From: Blastobasis lacticolella
Taxonomy: Eukaryota > Arthropoda > Insecta > Lepidoptera > Blastobasidae
Direction: 5' to 3'
NCBI GenBank assembly: GCA_905147135.1
Contig: LR990048.1
Coordinates: forward strand, 11,516,563-11,580,562
DNA: 64,000 nucleotides
The notes beneath the pieces were generated by a model. That model did not search any database, had not been told where the DNA came from, and saw only the letters and a list, made by a program, of their open reading frames with translations. The position numbers and the translations under genes were made by a program. This document shows, piece after piece, positions 24,301-32,638 of this stretch (the stretch's first letter is position 1; each line of letters begins with the position of its first letter).

Positions 24301-27300
24301 CAGTTCATACGGTTAGGTAACATAATAAACAATAAACATAAATAATAAATACTTTGAAGCTGAAAATAATTAATACAAACAAAGCAAATAAAAATTATTA
24401 AATGCGTTCTACAGTAGGCCCAAACGGTGTCAAAAGGGTTATCTTGTACACCAATATTTACGTTCGAATCACACGAGTGCCGAGATCAGCGCAACTCCAT
24501 TACCACACGTTAATCATCACATAAATAGCGTGATTGTATGACCTCTATCACGCAATGTCAAGTTCATATGCAGTTGATTGCAAAGTTTGTAATGACAGAT
24601 AATAATGCTATAACTTTCGATGTTAAAGGCTATCAAATTAACCTTTTATTGGTCTTGTTGGCATAACCGTTTTCGATATTATGTCATACATCACCTCGGT
24701 ACTGGTTCTACGGTTATAACTAACGTTTGCCTTATCTTATCATAATAGATACCAAATTATACGTGGGGTACGCTTAAAATTTCTGAATTCGGATGATTCG
24801 GTTAATGAATGAATAGTTTAAGAAATTTACTTATGAATAGTTTAAGAAAGTAATAGTACAATTTTAAAAAGTATTCACCGAGTTTCTTACTGCGTACCTT
24901 GCAAACGTCCATAGGCTGCGATGACTGCTTACCACCAGGCGGTTGTAAGCTTGTTTGCAACCTAAGTGGTATAAAAAAGCCTTTGTTTACGCCTACCCGC
25001 TGAATACTTTTTAAATGTCAACCAATGACAATCTCACTTAACATCTGTTCTTTTAATAAAACAGTAAACAAAGTGTGTCTGTACATTCAACATGTTTACA
25101 AGAAAACAATTTAGGGCGATGACGAAATAGTAATAGATAAAGATTTTTTAAAATTTTTGTTTGTCTGTTTGTTCACGCTAATCTCCGAAACTACTTCAGT
25201 GAAACTTTTTTGTTGTATAGCTATTAAGCCTGAGCAACATAAGTACAGGGTATAATTCATTTTTAAACTGAAACATCTGGTGTAGAACCAAAGCTTGACC
25301 TCTTCTTAGTACTAGCTTTCATACATTAGGGAGGTTATTTGAACTGGTCATTTGGGAAACAGCAAAACTGCCCTAAAAACCATTTCCATGCGGACGAAAT
25401 CGCGGGCAAAAGCTAGTTACGAATATAAAGAAGAAAAGCCTTCTCCTAACTAAGGTTCCCTCAACGATCTCATGGAATGCTGTCAATGCAGCTTCTGCGG
25501 CGGTGGATTTAGATACCCCGCGAACCTTTTGCTAGGAAGTTTACCACAAACGCCCTCCAAAACACTAGATACTACAGTGAGTTATTTTTATAAAATTTCT
25601 TTCATGTTTAATAAAAGCTCTTTGGCTGTATTAGAATAAGGTCGGTACATTGTTTCCGTCATTTTCACAGTACAAAAACAGCAACTCACAGTCACATGTT
25701 TACTTTATCTATTTACTGTCATTTGTTACTATAATCTAATGTTTTCAAAATATTGAACACCTTTTTCGTTCTTTTTTGTAATCAATATTTATTGGGGACT
25801 TTTATACAACATTGTACATGCCAGCTCCGCAGTATTAGCACACTACAAAAGCTGCTTTAGAATACATCACATCAATGGAAATTGTTCACGCAAGGGCGGC
25901 CATGTCACGAATTTCGACGAAACGATATTCGTATCAAGACCAATAACGAGTAAAGCGTATCTCGTTTTAGTTAAATTGCAATATATTTGATCTCCGAGAC
26001 TGTGGAATCATGAACGTGCAAAGTCAGCAAAATATCGGGACCTCATAAATTCTAATCATGGAGTTTCCCGCCACAAGTCCGCTTCGTCTAAGGTCATCCT
26101 ATCCTATAGGAGTAGGTAAGAATTTGCTACAAGTTATTTTATACGACAGTTTTAAATCTTGATTCTGGATCAAGTTAAATACAATAAGCTGTTCGGAAAT
26201 CTTCAAAGATTATGTACTTATCGTATTTCAACTTAATAAATTGTGGAATATTTGTAAACTGTCTGCCCTTGTCGTGTATACGTAGGTCGTTTACACATAT
26301 CTGACTTATCTTTATCTTATCTTATCTTTGCGAATCTGAAGTATCGAGATAGGAACCGAGTGGAGGGTTTTTGGAAAATTGACAGATTTACGATCGATAA
26401 CAAAAATAGATCTCGTGGTTTGAATTAGAATGAATGTGATATGTGCGAATTCACGTTCACCATATCAAATACAAATCTATACCTACTTGTAGTGTAGTTT
26501 GTATTTACATTCATTTGCGTCTCACATGGATAGATTATTTATCTAAGTTTCACAATATTTCGCAAATAGTCAATGTAAATAACGTTAATCCGCGTTATAA
26601 TGATAAAAATAAAACATAGATACCTACTCAAGTAAGCACAAAGCAAATATGATTTATTCAGCACAAAAAACTCTTCGGAGCGGCCAGTTCGGTTGGTTTG
26701 CTCCAAATTAACAGAACGTATATGCCGTCCCCGTGGAGCCGCAATAAAAATATGGAAACAAAACATTTCACCATAACGAGCCCATGAAAACAAACCCCAG
26801 AGGAACCGGAGCCGACGAGATGGGCACGCAAAGCCAGGACTGTCGCGAGCAAATCGGCCATTTCAGACAATTTCTGTGATGTCTCCTCTGCCCGCCCTCG
26901 CTTAGTCATTTGTCATCGCACTCAGATGGGATAACTTTTTGTACGGACCGCTGACTTCGTCCTAACTTTCGCAAGGAAATCGCCTTATTATCACGACTTA
27001 CACTAATGTGTTCCACTGCCAGCGAAATCACCTCGTTAATCCTCGACTGACTTACATCACTCGCAATTGATGCTTACATTAATCAAAATAATCCCCAACT
27101 TTCCAAAGCTGAATCGCAATGTAACATAAATACGTAAGTACAACATTTAACTACGGCCGTACGTATGTCGTTATCGTGTAACTATTTTGTTTATTTATAG
27201 CTTTCGGATTTACGTCGAAAATGTTTAAGCCGACCTCCTGTGGGTAATAAATTCGGATAAAACAATTTCATCTGACTGGATTCGCGCCCCAAACTATGCG

Positions 27301-30300
27301 GCATACCTCATAAATCCCGATTAGCCTCAGCCTGAAAGAATTATAGATTTATTTGCGATAGTATTTTCGTATACAAATAGCATTATCGGCAGCCTTTTCG
27401 GCATAACATTTCTTCGGGATTTATTGCTCGCTGCGGGAAAATCATACGAGGAATAGGATTAGTAACGCTGTTTATTTTTCTTCTTTATTCTTTTGGCAGT
27501 TAATACTATGCCACAAATACCTACATAGTAGTTTCACGGTGAATATAATTTATTCATAACTAATATGTAAGTGTCGTACGAGGCGACTAATGTTTTCGAA
27601 GCAAAGCAATAGTTCTGGAGCCTCCGTAGGCTGGAAAATGGGCATGGCTGCTCGGCGTTTTTCATTTCTATATTTACAACACTACGATCTTTAACCTGCC
27701 TGTCAAGCGTGGAGATTATGGCAATAACCTCCCCCTCTTATCGGTGATGATGATGAATATGTAATGTATAAAACTTGTTTTAAGTGCTATGAGGCTTCTC
27801 ATTCTCATCTCATTACCTACGTGGTCGACAGCTGAGTCGTTTTGCCGACTTCCATGGCCAGGACACTGACCACGGTCCGACTGCCATGGGTAAATAACTC
27901 CAGTTAGATGAACGTTTTTATATACAGTATCATCACCACGTTTGGTCTAAAGAGACGTATAATTTTCCTGGTGTGTACAATTTGCAATTTACTTATGACG
28001 AGTGTTTCGATGGTATCTTATTGATGTATTCGACAGTTTGCCTTGTTCGCAAACATTGTTGATAAAAAATAATTAATCCATCGAACGATCGATCGAAGTA
28101 TTACATATCTTAACACCGAATCTTGGGAAGCATTTTCGTTACATATAGCGGAAGTGTGCCATGACTATAATCCAATCTGGTCGGGTTCTCTTGTTAACAA
28201 GGTCACGGAGCTCTACTGTAATAATTACCTGATCTACCAAATCTCAGATCATGGTCGAAATCCTGGCCATCGCGCGCGAGAACACAACCGTGATGATTAT
28301 TTTATTTAAGCGTACGTACCTATAGGGTAAGTTAAATTAGTCTAAAGTAAATGGAATATAAATAGTTGCCGCAATCGGTGTTCTTGAAAATATGTGGTCC
28401 CTATGGAAAATCCCCACAGCCATCTCTATACCAGGTACTTATTTATGGTAAACGAAAGCTAGGTATATCTGTAAACAGTCTGGTCTTCGAAAATGATATC
28501 ACAATAATGTAATCCTAAACGGTATTCCATTAAGATCGAAATCTATAAATAAAGTAATTTTAATCTTGCATAGTTATCGAATAAGTTGTTTAATGTCAGT
28601 TGGTATAATATACTTGCATTAGGCTTTCCTCCTCGAAGAATAAGTACCTCCCTTTTGTGAATGGTTCTGATTCATGAGTAAATATCAGTTTAAATATTGA
28701 TAGATTATTACGGTATGATGAAAGATGCACCTTGTTTGCCACCTAAAAGGTATTAAAAAATTAAGATATCAGTTATATAAGGTTATCTTTTTAACCAATT
28801 AGCAGATAGGCCGACTTAAAAGCAACACAGAGGGCAACGAAACTGACACGCGAATCTGGAGGTGACGTAATAGTCTCACCTCACCTCCTCAAACGATTTG
28901 GTTATCGTGAACGGTACAGTTTTTTACAATGATCGGAATAAAGACTATCTATAAATTGATACGTCTTAAAAGTATGTTGTTGAGTTTGAGCACTTACCTA
29001 CCTACTTACCTACAGAATATTATGTCGCAGTGAGCACGCACGTGAGTAAATATGAAGCCAAACCAGACGATGTACATTACTTTTCATGTTCATTGAGTAA
29101 CGTTTAATACGTGGGCGTGTGAAGATTCCAGCGATACAACTAAATATCATGCTTCAGACATTAATAGAAGGCTTTTGTAGGTAGTGGCTCAGAATTCCGA
29201 GGATGAAAATACAACAGACAAAGCGCTCTTCAAATAAGAAACAGGAAGGAGAAGTATTATAAACTGAAAAAACATTTCTTTTGCTACGTCTAGGTTAGAT
29301 GCGCATCACTGCATAGAAGAATTCGATTAATCTCTTGATTGTCATTGGAAACCACGCAAATGCCCACCAGACGGTCGTCCACTGCTTGGCATAGGCCTGT
29401 TATTTTAATTCCTAGTACATTTTATATTAATCCGTTTTTCTATTTGTACAATTTTCGAATATGTATCTAATAGTTTAAAATATATAGTCTATGGAGGCTG
29501 ATTTTTCTTAAAGATTGAATACTTACTTTGTTTATTAATCTCGTACATACCTAATATACCTACGCTCGTAAGTAGAGGGGTTGGTGCTGGTCTGCTCTGC
29601 CACCACCTCCACCATACAATAAGGGGATATAAAAAGCCAGCGGTATAGGTAACGGATTGTGAATATTTATGTCCGATTGGGAAGTGAGAATCAAAGTGGG
29701 CCATCGTCGATATTCATCAGGGCGCCATTGAATCAATCGCCGCAGTAATTGCTCGCAGGCGTTGTTTATGAACGAGGAAAATGCCGGACGACACCGTTTG
29801 TTAACATCAATTACGATCATATTGCGATCAGCGTATTAGACATTAGCAGGATCGAGAGGTACGGGTAAATTTTTGATTGAAACATACCTTCTATTTCTAA
29901 GATCTATGTAGGTACAAAGTTTAAATTTGGACACCAAAGAGTTACAATAACGTAACAAAATGAGGAGAATTGCAAAAAATCTCGTAAATACGTAAGACCC
30001 CAGAATATCTAGAAATTTTGGTATTTTGGCTGTAAAAATCTGGGATTGATCACGCGGCGTAGGCGGTGTGAAATGATTTCGAAGGGGGTTTGAAGTTTTG
30101 AACCCCCTGACCCCCACCCCCCCGCGCTATGTGTTATTACCCAGGACCACTACAGCACTGGAAAATAAAGCATTGGGAAAATAATAATATGGGAATGGAG
30201 CAAATTACACCAACAATAACTTATTTTCGGATATTATAGGCTACAAACTCGGCGCTCGCTCATTTGTTGGTTATTTTTAATGTCATACGGTAGGCAAAGA

Positions 30301-31546
30301 GGCAAGTGGGCCACCTGATGGAAAGCAGTCGCTGCTGCCTAAGGACATCAGCAACACCAGGAATATCACCAACACATTGTCCTTTTAAAACCCCGCAGAC
30401 ACGTTGCTCTGGTAACATATTATAGGCAAATGCTAGGCCTCCAGCTGCCAAATATACAACTGTTCGTCAAGGAGCAGCTCTGAAAGCTTGATGAAAAAAA
30501 TACGTAGCTAACGTGGCAATAAGTCTCCAAGTAAAACACTTGTCTATGTAGGTCACCTACTTAAGTAGGTGCATTATACCTAATAATTACAAGAAAAAGT
30601 TACGGAATCGTTCTTAGATGATATGGCGACATTACAATGTTGTATAACGAGTGAAACCACTCGTTATACATACCATATAGTTACATCTAACTTATTGTAC
30701 TTACTTAGGTAGTTAATGCTCATTATATAGGTGCCTAACTTCATCTATTTCTGACGGAACTGACTCGTCGTCTTAGTTTCAAAGTATCTTTTTCGATCAC
30801 ATCATAAACATGCCTCTGTAATCTACCTAAGGTACGTGGGCGTTTGGATGCATGCCCGGTGTCGCCACGCCTCTAGAGTTATAAACAACGCGGAATAAAT
30901 AGTCATTTGTGTTCTGATACATCATTACATCTCAATTAACTTCAACTGACTGTCACGTTATCTACTGACAGCAGTCAGTTAAAACACCTTAGTAAAAAAA
31001 AATCAGTTATCTAAGTCTGATAATACTTTCCGGAATTACCGCCAGACGAGTTGACCAGGGCGAGAACTGATTAGTAATTTTCACGTAGCTAATGCGTAAC
31101 TCGGAGCGATCGTGATTAACACATAATCTAGTGAATAGGTAGGTACCTACATAAATACATTTCTTGATTTCTATAACTTTCGACTTTCTAATAAAATAAT
31201 AATTACAACAATACAAAACTCAATGCTGAAGCATAACTAAATTCAAAAGTATTTAAATATCTATGTACCTAGGTAGGTAGTTCAAGAAACACGTTGGATG
31301 GTGGTATTGATTTGAGCCTTACGAATTCCAATCCCGTACCATCTTCTATTTAAATTTTAAATATTTGTAAAGGTTAAAAACAAGTTTTTAATTTTATTTT
31401 ATTCAAATGAATTTATCATTTTATTCTACTCTTACGAGAATATACCTAGCTAGTAAGTATAAGTAGGATATTAAAGTAAAACACTTACCGACCCCACTGA
31501 AGACACAACCTAAAATACCAAATACAACTAAAACTGATTTATACAT
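3314..31546 (-). CDS. 27 kDa haemolymph glycoprotein-like secreted protein (DUF1397 family)
   Basis: Five exons on the minus strand: 31489-31546, 18877-19003, 13647-13964, 4119-4233 and 3314-3448 (stop TAG at 3314-3316). All junctions are GT-AG with matching phases (1, 2, 2, 0), giving 250 residues. Exon 1 is a signal peptide (MYKS, then a hydrophobic run VLVVFGILGCVFSGV). The mature part has 14 cysteines, a usual sign of a disulfide-rich extracellular protein. Exon 3 carries the family-like core IKCIDNYTEVC, a basic helix and VVQELC. The last exon ends in a moderately hydrophobic tail. Length and layout fit the insect-specific 27 kDa haemolymph protein family, whose molecular role is not known; I recognise the family by pattern, not by a search. 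The introns are very long for a 750-bp message (12.5, 4.9, 9.4 and 0.67 kb) and are filled with transposons, including an intact LINE in antisense. The start is the first ATG, followed at once by the signal peptide. Confidence 0.85.
3449..4118 (-). other. Intron 4 of the haemolymph-protein gene
   Basis: AT-rich, with no coding signal or repeat that I recognise. Next to exon 5 the acceptor tract is a short TTTTA-type array (positions 3463-3483 on the plus strand), which serves as the pyrimidine-rich stretch before the AG at 3449-3450. Confidence 0.7.
5695..5775. repeat. Short LINE-tail fragment
   Basis: CATCACATCTCATGCG followed by GACGTCCACTGTTGGACATA and GGCCT is a signature I know from lepidopteran RTE-like LINE 3' ends. 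A related stretch is seen at 34820-34865, inside a longer RTE-like fragment. Only about 80 bp remain here. Confidence 0.45.
6212..6569 (+). mobile_element. tRNA-derived SINE-like element, family A copy 1
   Basis: The head has Pol III-type boxes: A box TGGCCGAGTGG at about 6222 and B box GGGTTCGTATCC at about 6263. A body of about 290 bp shared with the other copies follows, ending in ACACCAAGATGATGAT. The body recurs at 8037-8373, 14017-14376 and 39404-41165, so this is a repeat and not a working tRNA gene. About 100 bp upstream (6113-6211) are also shared with the copy at 14017-14376 but not with the others. Confidence 0.75.
8037..8373 (-). mobile_element. tRNA-derived SINE-like element, family A copy 2
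   Basis: Inverted copy of the same unit. The tail (CATCTTGGCG on the plus strand) is at the left and the tRNA-like head (B box GGGATTCGAACCC on the plus strand) is near 8300. The A-box end lies at about 8360-8373. It diverges from the other copies by scattered substitutions and a short insertion after the B box. Confidence 0.75.
8890..12530 (+). mobile_element. Non-LTR retrotransposon (LINE, Jockey/CR1-like) with intact ORF and poly-A tail
   Basis: An abrupt change from AT-rich to GC-rich sequence near 8890 marks the probable 5' end. It is followed by about 470 bp of leader, one long ORF to 12474, a short 3' UTR and an uninterrupted A run at 12509-12530. The 3' end recurs in broken copies at 1-60, 18480-18790 and near 47830-47890. 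No separate gag-like ORF1 is visible, so the copy is either 5'-truncated or belongs to a single-ORF clade. I could not find flanking target-site duplications by eye. It lies in intron 3 of the haemolymph gene, antisense to it. Confidence 0.85.
9361..12474 (+). CDS. LINE ORF2: AP-type endonuclease plus reverse transcriptase
   Basis: The first in-frame ATG is at 9361 (1037 residues). The frame is open from 9295, right after an in-frame TAG. Counting from this ATG, the endonuclease domain shows NIRGLHSN near residue 77, a TET motif shortly after, GDFNAHH near 210 and TSDHC near 284, the usual catalytic blocks of APE-type nucleases. The reverse transcriptase follows: KASGPDGIP, then the KAFDRVWH block, GVPQGSVLS, and the catalytic FGYADDS at about 742-748 (YADD is the expected form). 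The C-terminus has the CMEYCCHLWDG and EWNALPASVFP blocks typical of Jockey/CR1-like LINEs. There is no stop or frameshift, so this copy may be young and possibly active. Clade assignment needs a tree. Confidence 0.9.
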   Translation: MGGPGSQFGGVRASPRSPRQAPSRAVLVSMFAGGRSATSSNCHPSKTTFSLKLMISKKKRNVKQRLHSLPLKVHLTNIRGLHSNLDAVHYHLETEQPQLLFLTETQIRCPADAAYLSYPGYTLEHRFVPRAGVCVYAREDICIRRLRSFEGSSFSILWLLVDTGQEQLLYACIYRSHSGDQETTRLCDHLVEVADEARERYPAAQLVILGDFNAHHQEWLFPYQMTDHAGREARKLALSLDLTQLVSCATRVPDVDSHTANCLDLLLTTDPDRHSVSVSAPLGTSDHCLVKSVSVYSPPEQTPCNPRRVWRYKSADWDEMRHFFSSYPWRKACFSSGDPSNCAEAVTAVIRQGMEYFIPYSDVAMNGRSRPWFSAECSRAEVLKRAAYSAWAEARAHMSPDTRKLKRAFNLAAKSCKRTLRRARFDHISRIGAKLASYPPGSKAFWSLAKAVESNFSQSSLPPLLKPDGTLAHAAEEKANLLVSLFAANSRLDTAGKTPPISPRADCAMAEVRIHQKEILKILRSLDVNKASGPDGIPAIVLRSCAPELSPVLTRLYRLSLETGIVPKSWKLANVQPVPKKGSRADPSNYRPISVTSILCKIMERALNNKLLAHLEGNDLLSDHQYGFRRGRSTGDLLVYATQLWSEAIERHGEAIAVSLDISKAFDRVWHACLLSKLPSFGIPVGFCTWISDFLSERSIRVVIDGYSSNLQAIDAGVPQGSVLSATLFLLHINNLLVPGTFGYADDSTVTDRYLSEAKASRDDIQSCREAMVDRLDIALKAVSDWGDANLVAFNATKTQACLFSAKRSPFHLTPTFRDVPVEITDNLQLLGVELSSNLNFGQYIESKAKTAAKKLGILSKVRRYFTSRQLLQLYQAQVRSCMEYCCHLWDGSAKYQLAALDSVEKRAKKIICDPRLIKARLQSLENRRRVARLSVFYRLHFGECAKQLHDLIPPAPFRHRETRSGRALHPYVVDLPAIRTNRFGSTFIMRTAKEWNALPASVFPDQYNLDAFKARVNRLFQDGHASSSTASSLTNR
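12960..13178 (+). repeat. Helitron-like (Lep1-type) fragment
   Basis: TCTGTCTGTCTGTTTATTACGC begins and a GC-rich inverted stretch (CACGCGGGCGGAGCC) followed by AAAGCTAGT ends this repeat. The GC-rich piece plus CTAGT is the expected look of a Helitron 3' end. A similar arrangement is at about 25150-25418. No Rep/helicase coding sequence is present. Confidence 0.35.
13254..13508 (+). mobile_element. SINE-like repeat, family B copy 1
   Basis: Starts GTGTGGTGCCCGGCAGAG and ends CTGTGATGATCG. The internal block GCGTGGAGATTATGGCAATA and the TGCAGTGG end are shared with copies at 27572-27750, 42748-43002, 47892-48100 and 60479-60737. No Pol III boxes are obvious, so it may be a short LINE tail and not a true SINE. 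It lies 140 bp downstream (in gene sense) of exon 3 of the haemolymph gene. Confidence 0.65.
14017..14376 (-). mobile_element. tRNA-derived SINE-like element, family A copy 3
   Basis: This is the best preserved head of the family. Read on the minus strand, GGAGCG at the start pairs with CGCTCC after the B box (GGGTTCGAATCCC), and the A box is GGTGGCCGAGCGG. The middle shows a CAT triplet where an anticodon would lie, but the anticodon stem does not pair well and the body continues into the shared tail. The flank 14377-14484 matches the flank of copy 1 in the same relative orientation. Confidence 0.8.
15121..15597. repeat. Diverged tandem duplication, 232-bp period, two copies
   Basis: The segment from TATTTTATCCTATAATTAGG (15121) repeats from TATTTTAACCTATAACTGGG (15353). 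Both copies share CCAATAAAGAC, AAAACTGTTT, CAGTCGATTAT and GATTCGTCCATTGACTG in order. They differ by many substitutions, so the duplication is old. No ORF spans it. Confidence 0.8.
17988..18240 (-). mobile_element. Helitron-like/MITE-like repeat, family D copy 2
   Basis: Begins ACTAGTGGACCCGGCGCGAC and runs through CTTTATCTATTGTTGAAT to TTTTATATACTATGTATG. It is the longest copy of the family; the orientation is given relative to the CTAGT terminus. It lies inside intron 2 of the haemolymph gene. Confidence 0.5.
18390..18800 (+). repeat. Degenerate LINE end, related to the intact 9-12 kb element
   Basis: GACTAAGGAATGGAACACG, a broken GTGAATAGGCT block, then a second ATAGGCTATTTTTC and CATCAGGTGAGATGGCGGTC repeat the last 200 bp of the intact LINE, apparently twice in a row. 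The stretch GAGATACTGG at about 18395 also occurs at the probable 5' end of the intact element (about 8893), so this may be a deletion derivative joining 5' and 3' ends. No frame is open. Confidence 0.5.
20520..21260. promoter_or_regulatory. GC/CpG-rich island, candidate promoter or enhancer
   Basis: The base composition rises sharply over about 740 bp in an otherwise AT-rich intron. Visible motifs are an E-box CACGTG at about 20612, CAGCTG at about 20589, an octamer ATTTGCAT at about 20802, and an inverted CCAAT (ATTGG) at about 21042. ORFs exist on both strands but none looks coding. It could be an internal promoter, an enhancer or a non-coding first exon. No transcript evidence is available here. 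Confidence 0.3.
21599..21865 (-). CDS. Unrecognised ORF, 88 residues
   Basis: It starts with a true ATG, MVAAATVQRLFD, and continues with a basic stretch (YIRRQFYIRSPRLKEVKSIC) before ending ACKNETTS. I do not recognise a domain. It is preceded upstream by the second ORF at 21934-22278 in the same strand, and the two could be remnants of one element or exons of an unknown transcript. A chance ORF is quite possible. Confidence 0.15.
   Translation of the reverse strand: MVAAATVQRLFDACLTFYIRRQFYIRSPRLKEVKSICKQIVNAVNMNSRSCLQKNVCSERTLVTTHWSYDIVKRGVSADDACKNETTS
21934..22278 (-). CDS. Unrecognised open frame of about 114 codons ending at a poly-A-signal-like site
   Basis: On the minus strand the frame is open from an in-frame TAA at about 22279 down to TAA at 21934-21936, but it has no ATG until near its end. 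The translation looks protein-like: a hydrophobic helix (VEVLRLAFIFLGHA), a lysine cluster, then NPFDLNVILDWGFRLPDDC and MLNYQSKGFQW. The stop codon lies within ATAATAAAATAAATAAAC, so AATAAA overlaps it, as expected for a compact terminal exon or a retrocopy. I recognise no family and found no clear acceptor upstream. Confidence 0.25.
23540..23890 (-). repeat. LINE C-terminal fragment with Cys-rich knuckle
   Basis: On the minus strand one frame reads ACECGASPQIIVHLLACP, then CLDFCSPKDLYT. This is the CxCG...H...C zinc-knuckle-like end seen at the C-terminus of many Jockey/CR1-like reverse transcriptases. Upstream coding is broken by stops and frameshifts. Confidence 0.45.
24895..24990 (+). 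repeat. LINE 3' tail fragment, family C
   Basis: CTTGCAAACGTCCATAGGCT, GATGACTGCTTACCA and AAGCTTGTTTGC followed by GGTATAAAAAA match the 3' ends at 48600-48670 and 63550-63630. Confidence 0.55.
25150..25418 (+). repeat. Helitron-like (Lep1-type) fragment
   Basis: TTTGTTTGTCTGTTTGTTCACG and TAATCTCCGAAACTACT open the repeat, and GCGGACGAAATCGCGGGC AAAAGCTAGT closes it. The opening also recurs near 55080-55135. The GC-rich piece before CTAGT suggests a Helitron 3' end. Confidence 0.35.
27572..27750 (+). mobile_element. SINE-like repeat, family B copy 2 (5'-truncated)
   Basis: Shares GTCGTACGAGGCGACTAA, the GCAGC-to-CGTTTTTC segment and GCGTGGAGATTATGGCAATA with the other copies, and ends GATGATGATGAATATG. 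The first 40 bp and part of the end seen in other copies are missing. Confidence 0.6.
28140..28290 (+). repeat. SINE-like family A tail, truncated
   Basis: TGACTATAATCCAATCTGG through ACAACCGTGATGATTATTTT corresponds to the 3' half of family A (the CCATGATCCAAACTGGTCAG region onward). The tRNA-like head is absent. Confidence 0.55.
30262..30480. repeat. Common lepidopteran interspersed repeat
   Basis: GAGGCAAGTGGGCCACCTGA, then GGAAAGCAGTCGCTGCTGCC and GGACATCAGCAACACCAGGA, resemble a repeat I know as widespread in Lepidoptera. Shorter pieces occur at about 33050-33090 (in ECSIT intron 1), 39105-39165 and 14740-14760. Confidence 0.45.
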
Positions 31547-32638
31547 TATTGTCCAACACTTCGCACTTTCTTGATAATTTAGTTTTGCCTTGAAAACTTT
31601 TGCCACTACAAACCAAATAGATTCAACTATAAACTAATTATGGTATTATGTTTTGAATTTGAAGCAGAGTATATTTGTATGAACGATTATAATTAGCTTG
31701 TTACAAAAAAAATATCTTCATATACGTATTCGTCTTCAAATACGTAAACAATACACAAGAAAAACGTGTAACCCCTCCCTTGAACTAAATGATACTGAAA
31801 TAAAATGATTGTAAATTGAACGAAATGAACAACGAATGAACGATATCCAGCTACAGAAGTAATCGTTGTCACAATCCCGCGCTAAGAACGAATAGTTTCT
31901 TTTTTCTATATTTGTGCGGTTACATTATCGTATCGAAAAGTATTTGTTAAGCGATTTGGGAAATTCTAAGATTGATCGAAATCAATAAGTAAGCAAAACT
32001 GATTGAATAATGAAGACTATTATATCTGTCAATTAAACAACAATATAATATCTAAAAGATGGACGTCTTCGATATTCAAAATCAGGTGGCTTACTGACTG
32101 GCTGATTTCAATCAGACTTCTAATTTCCCAAGTCGCTTGACATTTTAGACAGAGCTAATCTACAGAGCATGCCGAAAACTTCAGGGTCCAAGCAGACAAA
32201 AATGGACAAAAGCAACACCTTCACAAGCGTCGTGTCGTCTCCAGGCTGTTCGTCCTTGGTCCGCGTGCCCGTATGGACGAAGGAGCTCCAACACGCCTCT
32301 TTTTTCTACTCTGTCTACGGTGGAGATTATGGCAAAGCCCTCCACTAATGTGGCGAAGACATTTTTACAAAACCGATTCCATTCGCTCCTAAATTATTGG
32401 TCAACGTTCATTCTTCCTTATTAGTCAGAGTTCCGCGAGCCGGCGGGCGAGCGAAATGTCAATCACAAATGTGTCAAACTGTAAATGTCGAAAACAGAAC
32501 GGACAGAAGAAAAAACAGCGGAAAACGAGGAAAATATGAATTAAAAATAGCTTTACTTTTGCTGGATAAATTATATATTACAATCCTAAATTGTAAGAAT
32601 TTCAAGTTACCTATTCTAAGAAAATTTTGTAACCTGCA
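31547..32638. other. Divergent intergenic region between the haemolymph gene and ECSIT
   Basis: The two genes are transcribed away from each other and their coding starts are 1.09 kb apart. A short family-B remnant (GGTGGAGATTATGGCAAAGC at about 32320) lies in the middle. No TATA box could be assigned with confidence to either gene. Confidence 0.5.

Larger units (their letters stand above)
19004..31488 (-). other. Intron 1 of the haemolymph-protein gene (12.5 kb)
   Basis: It contains the GC-rich island (20520-21260), two unexplained minus-strand ORFs (21599-22278), LINE fragments (23540-23890, 24895-24990), a Helitron-like fragment (about 25150-25418), a family-B element (27572-27750), a family-A tail (28140-28290) and a common lepidopteran repeat (30262-30480). 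The remaining AT-rich sequence shows nothing I can name. Confidence 0.6.
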
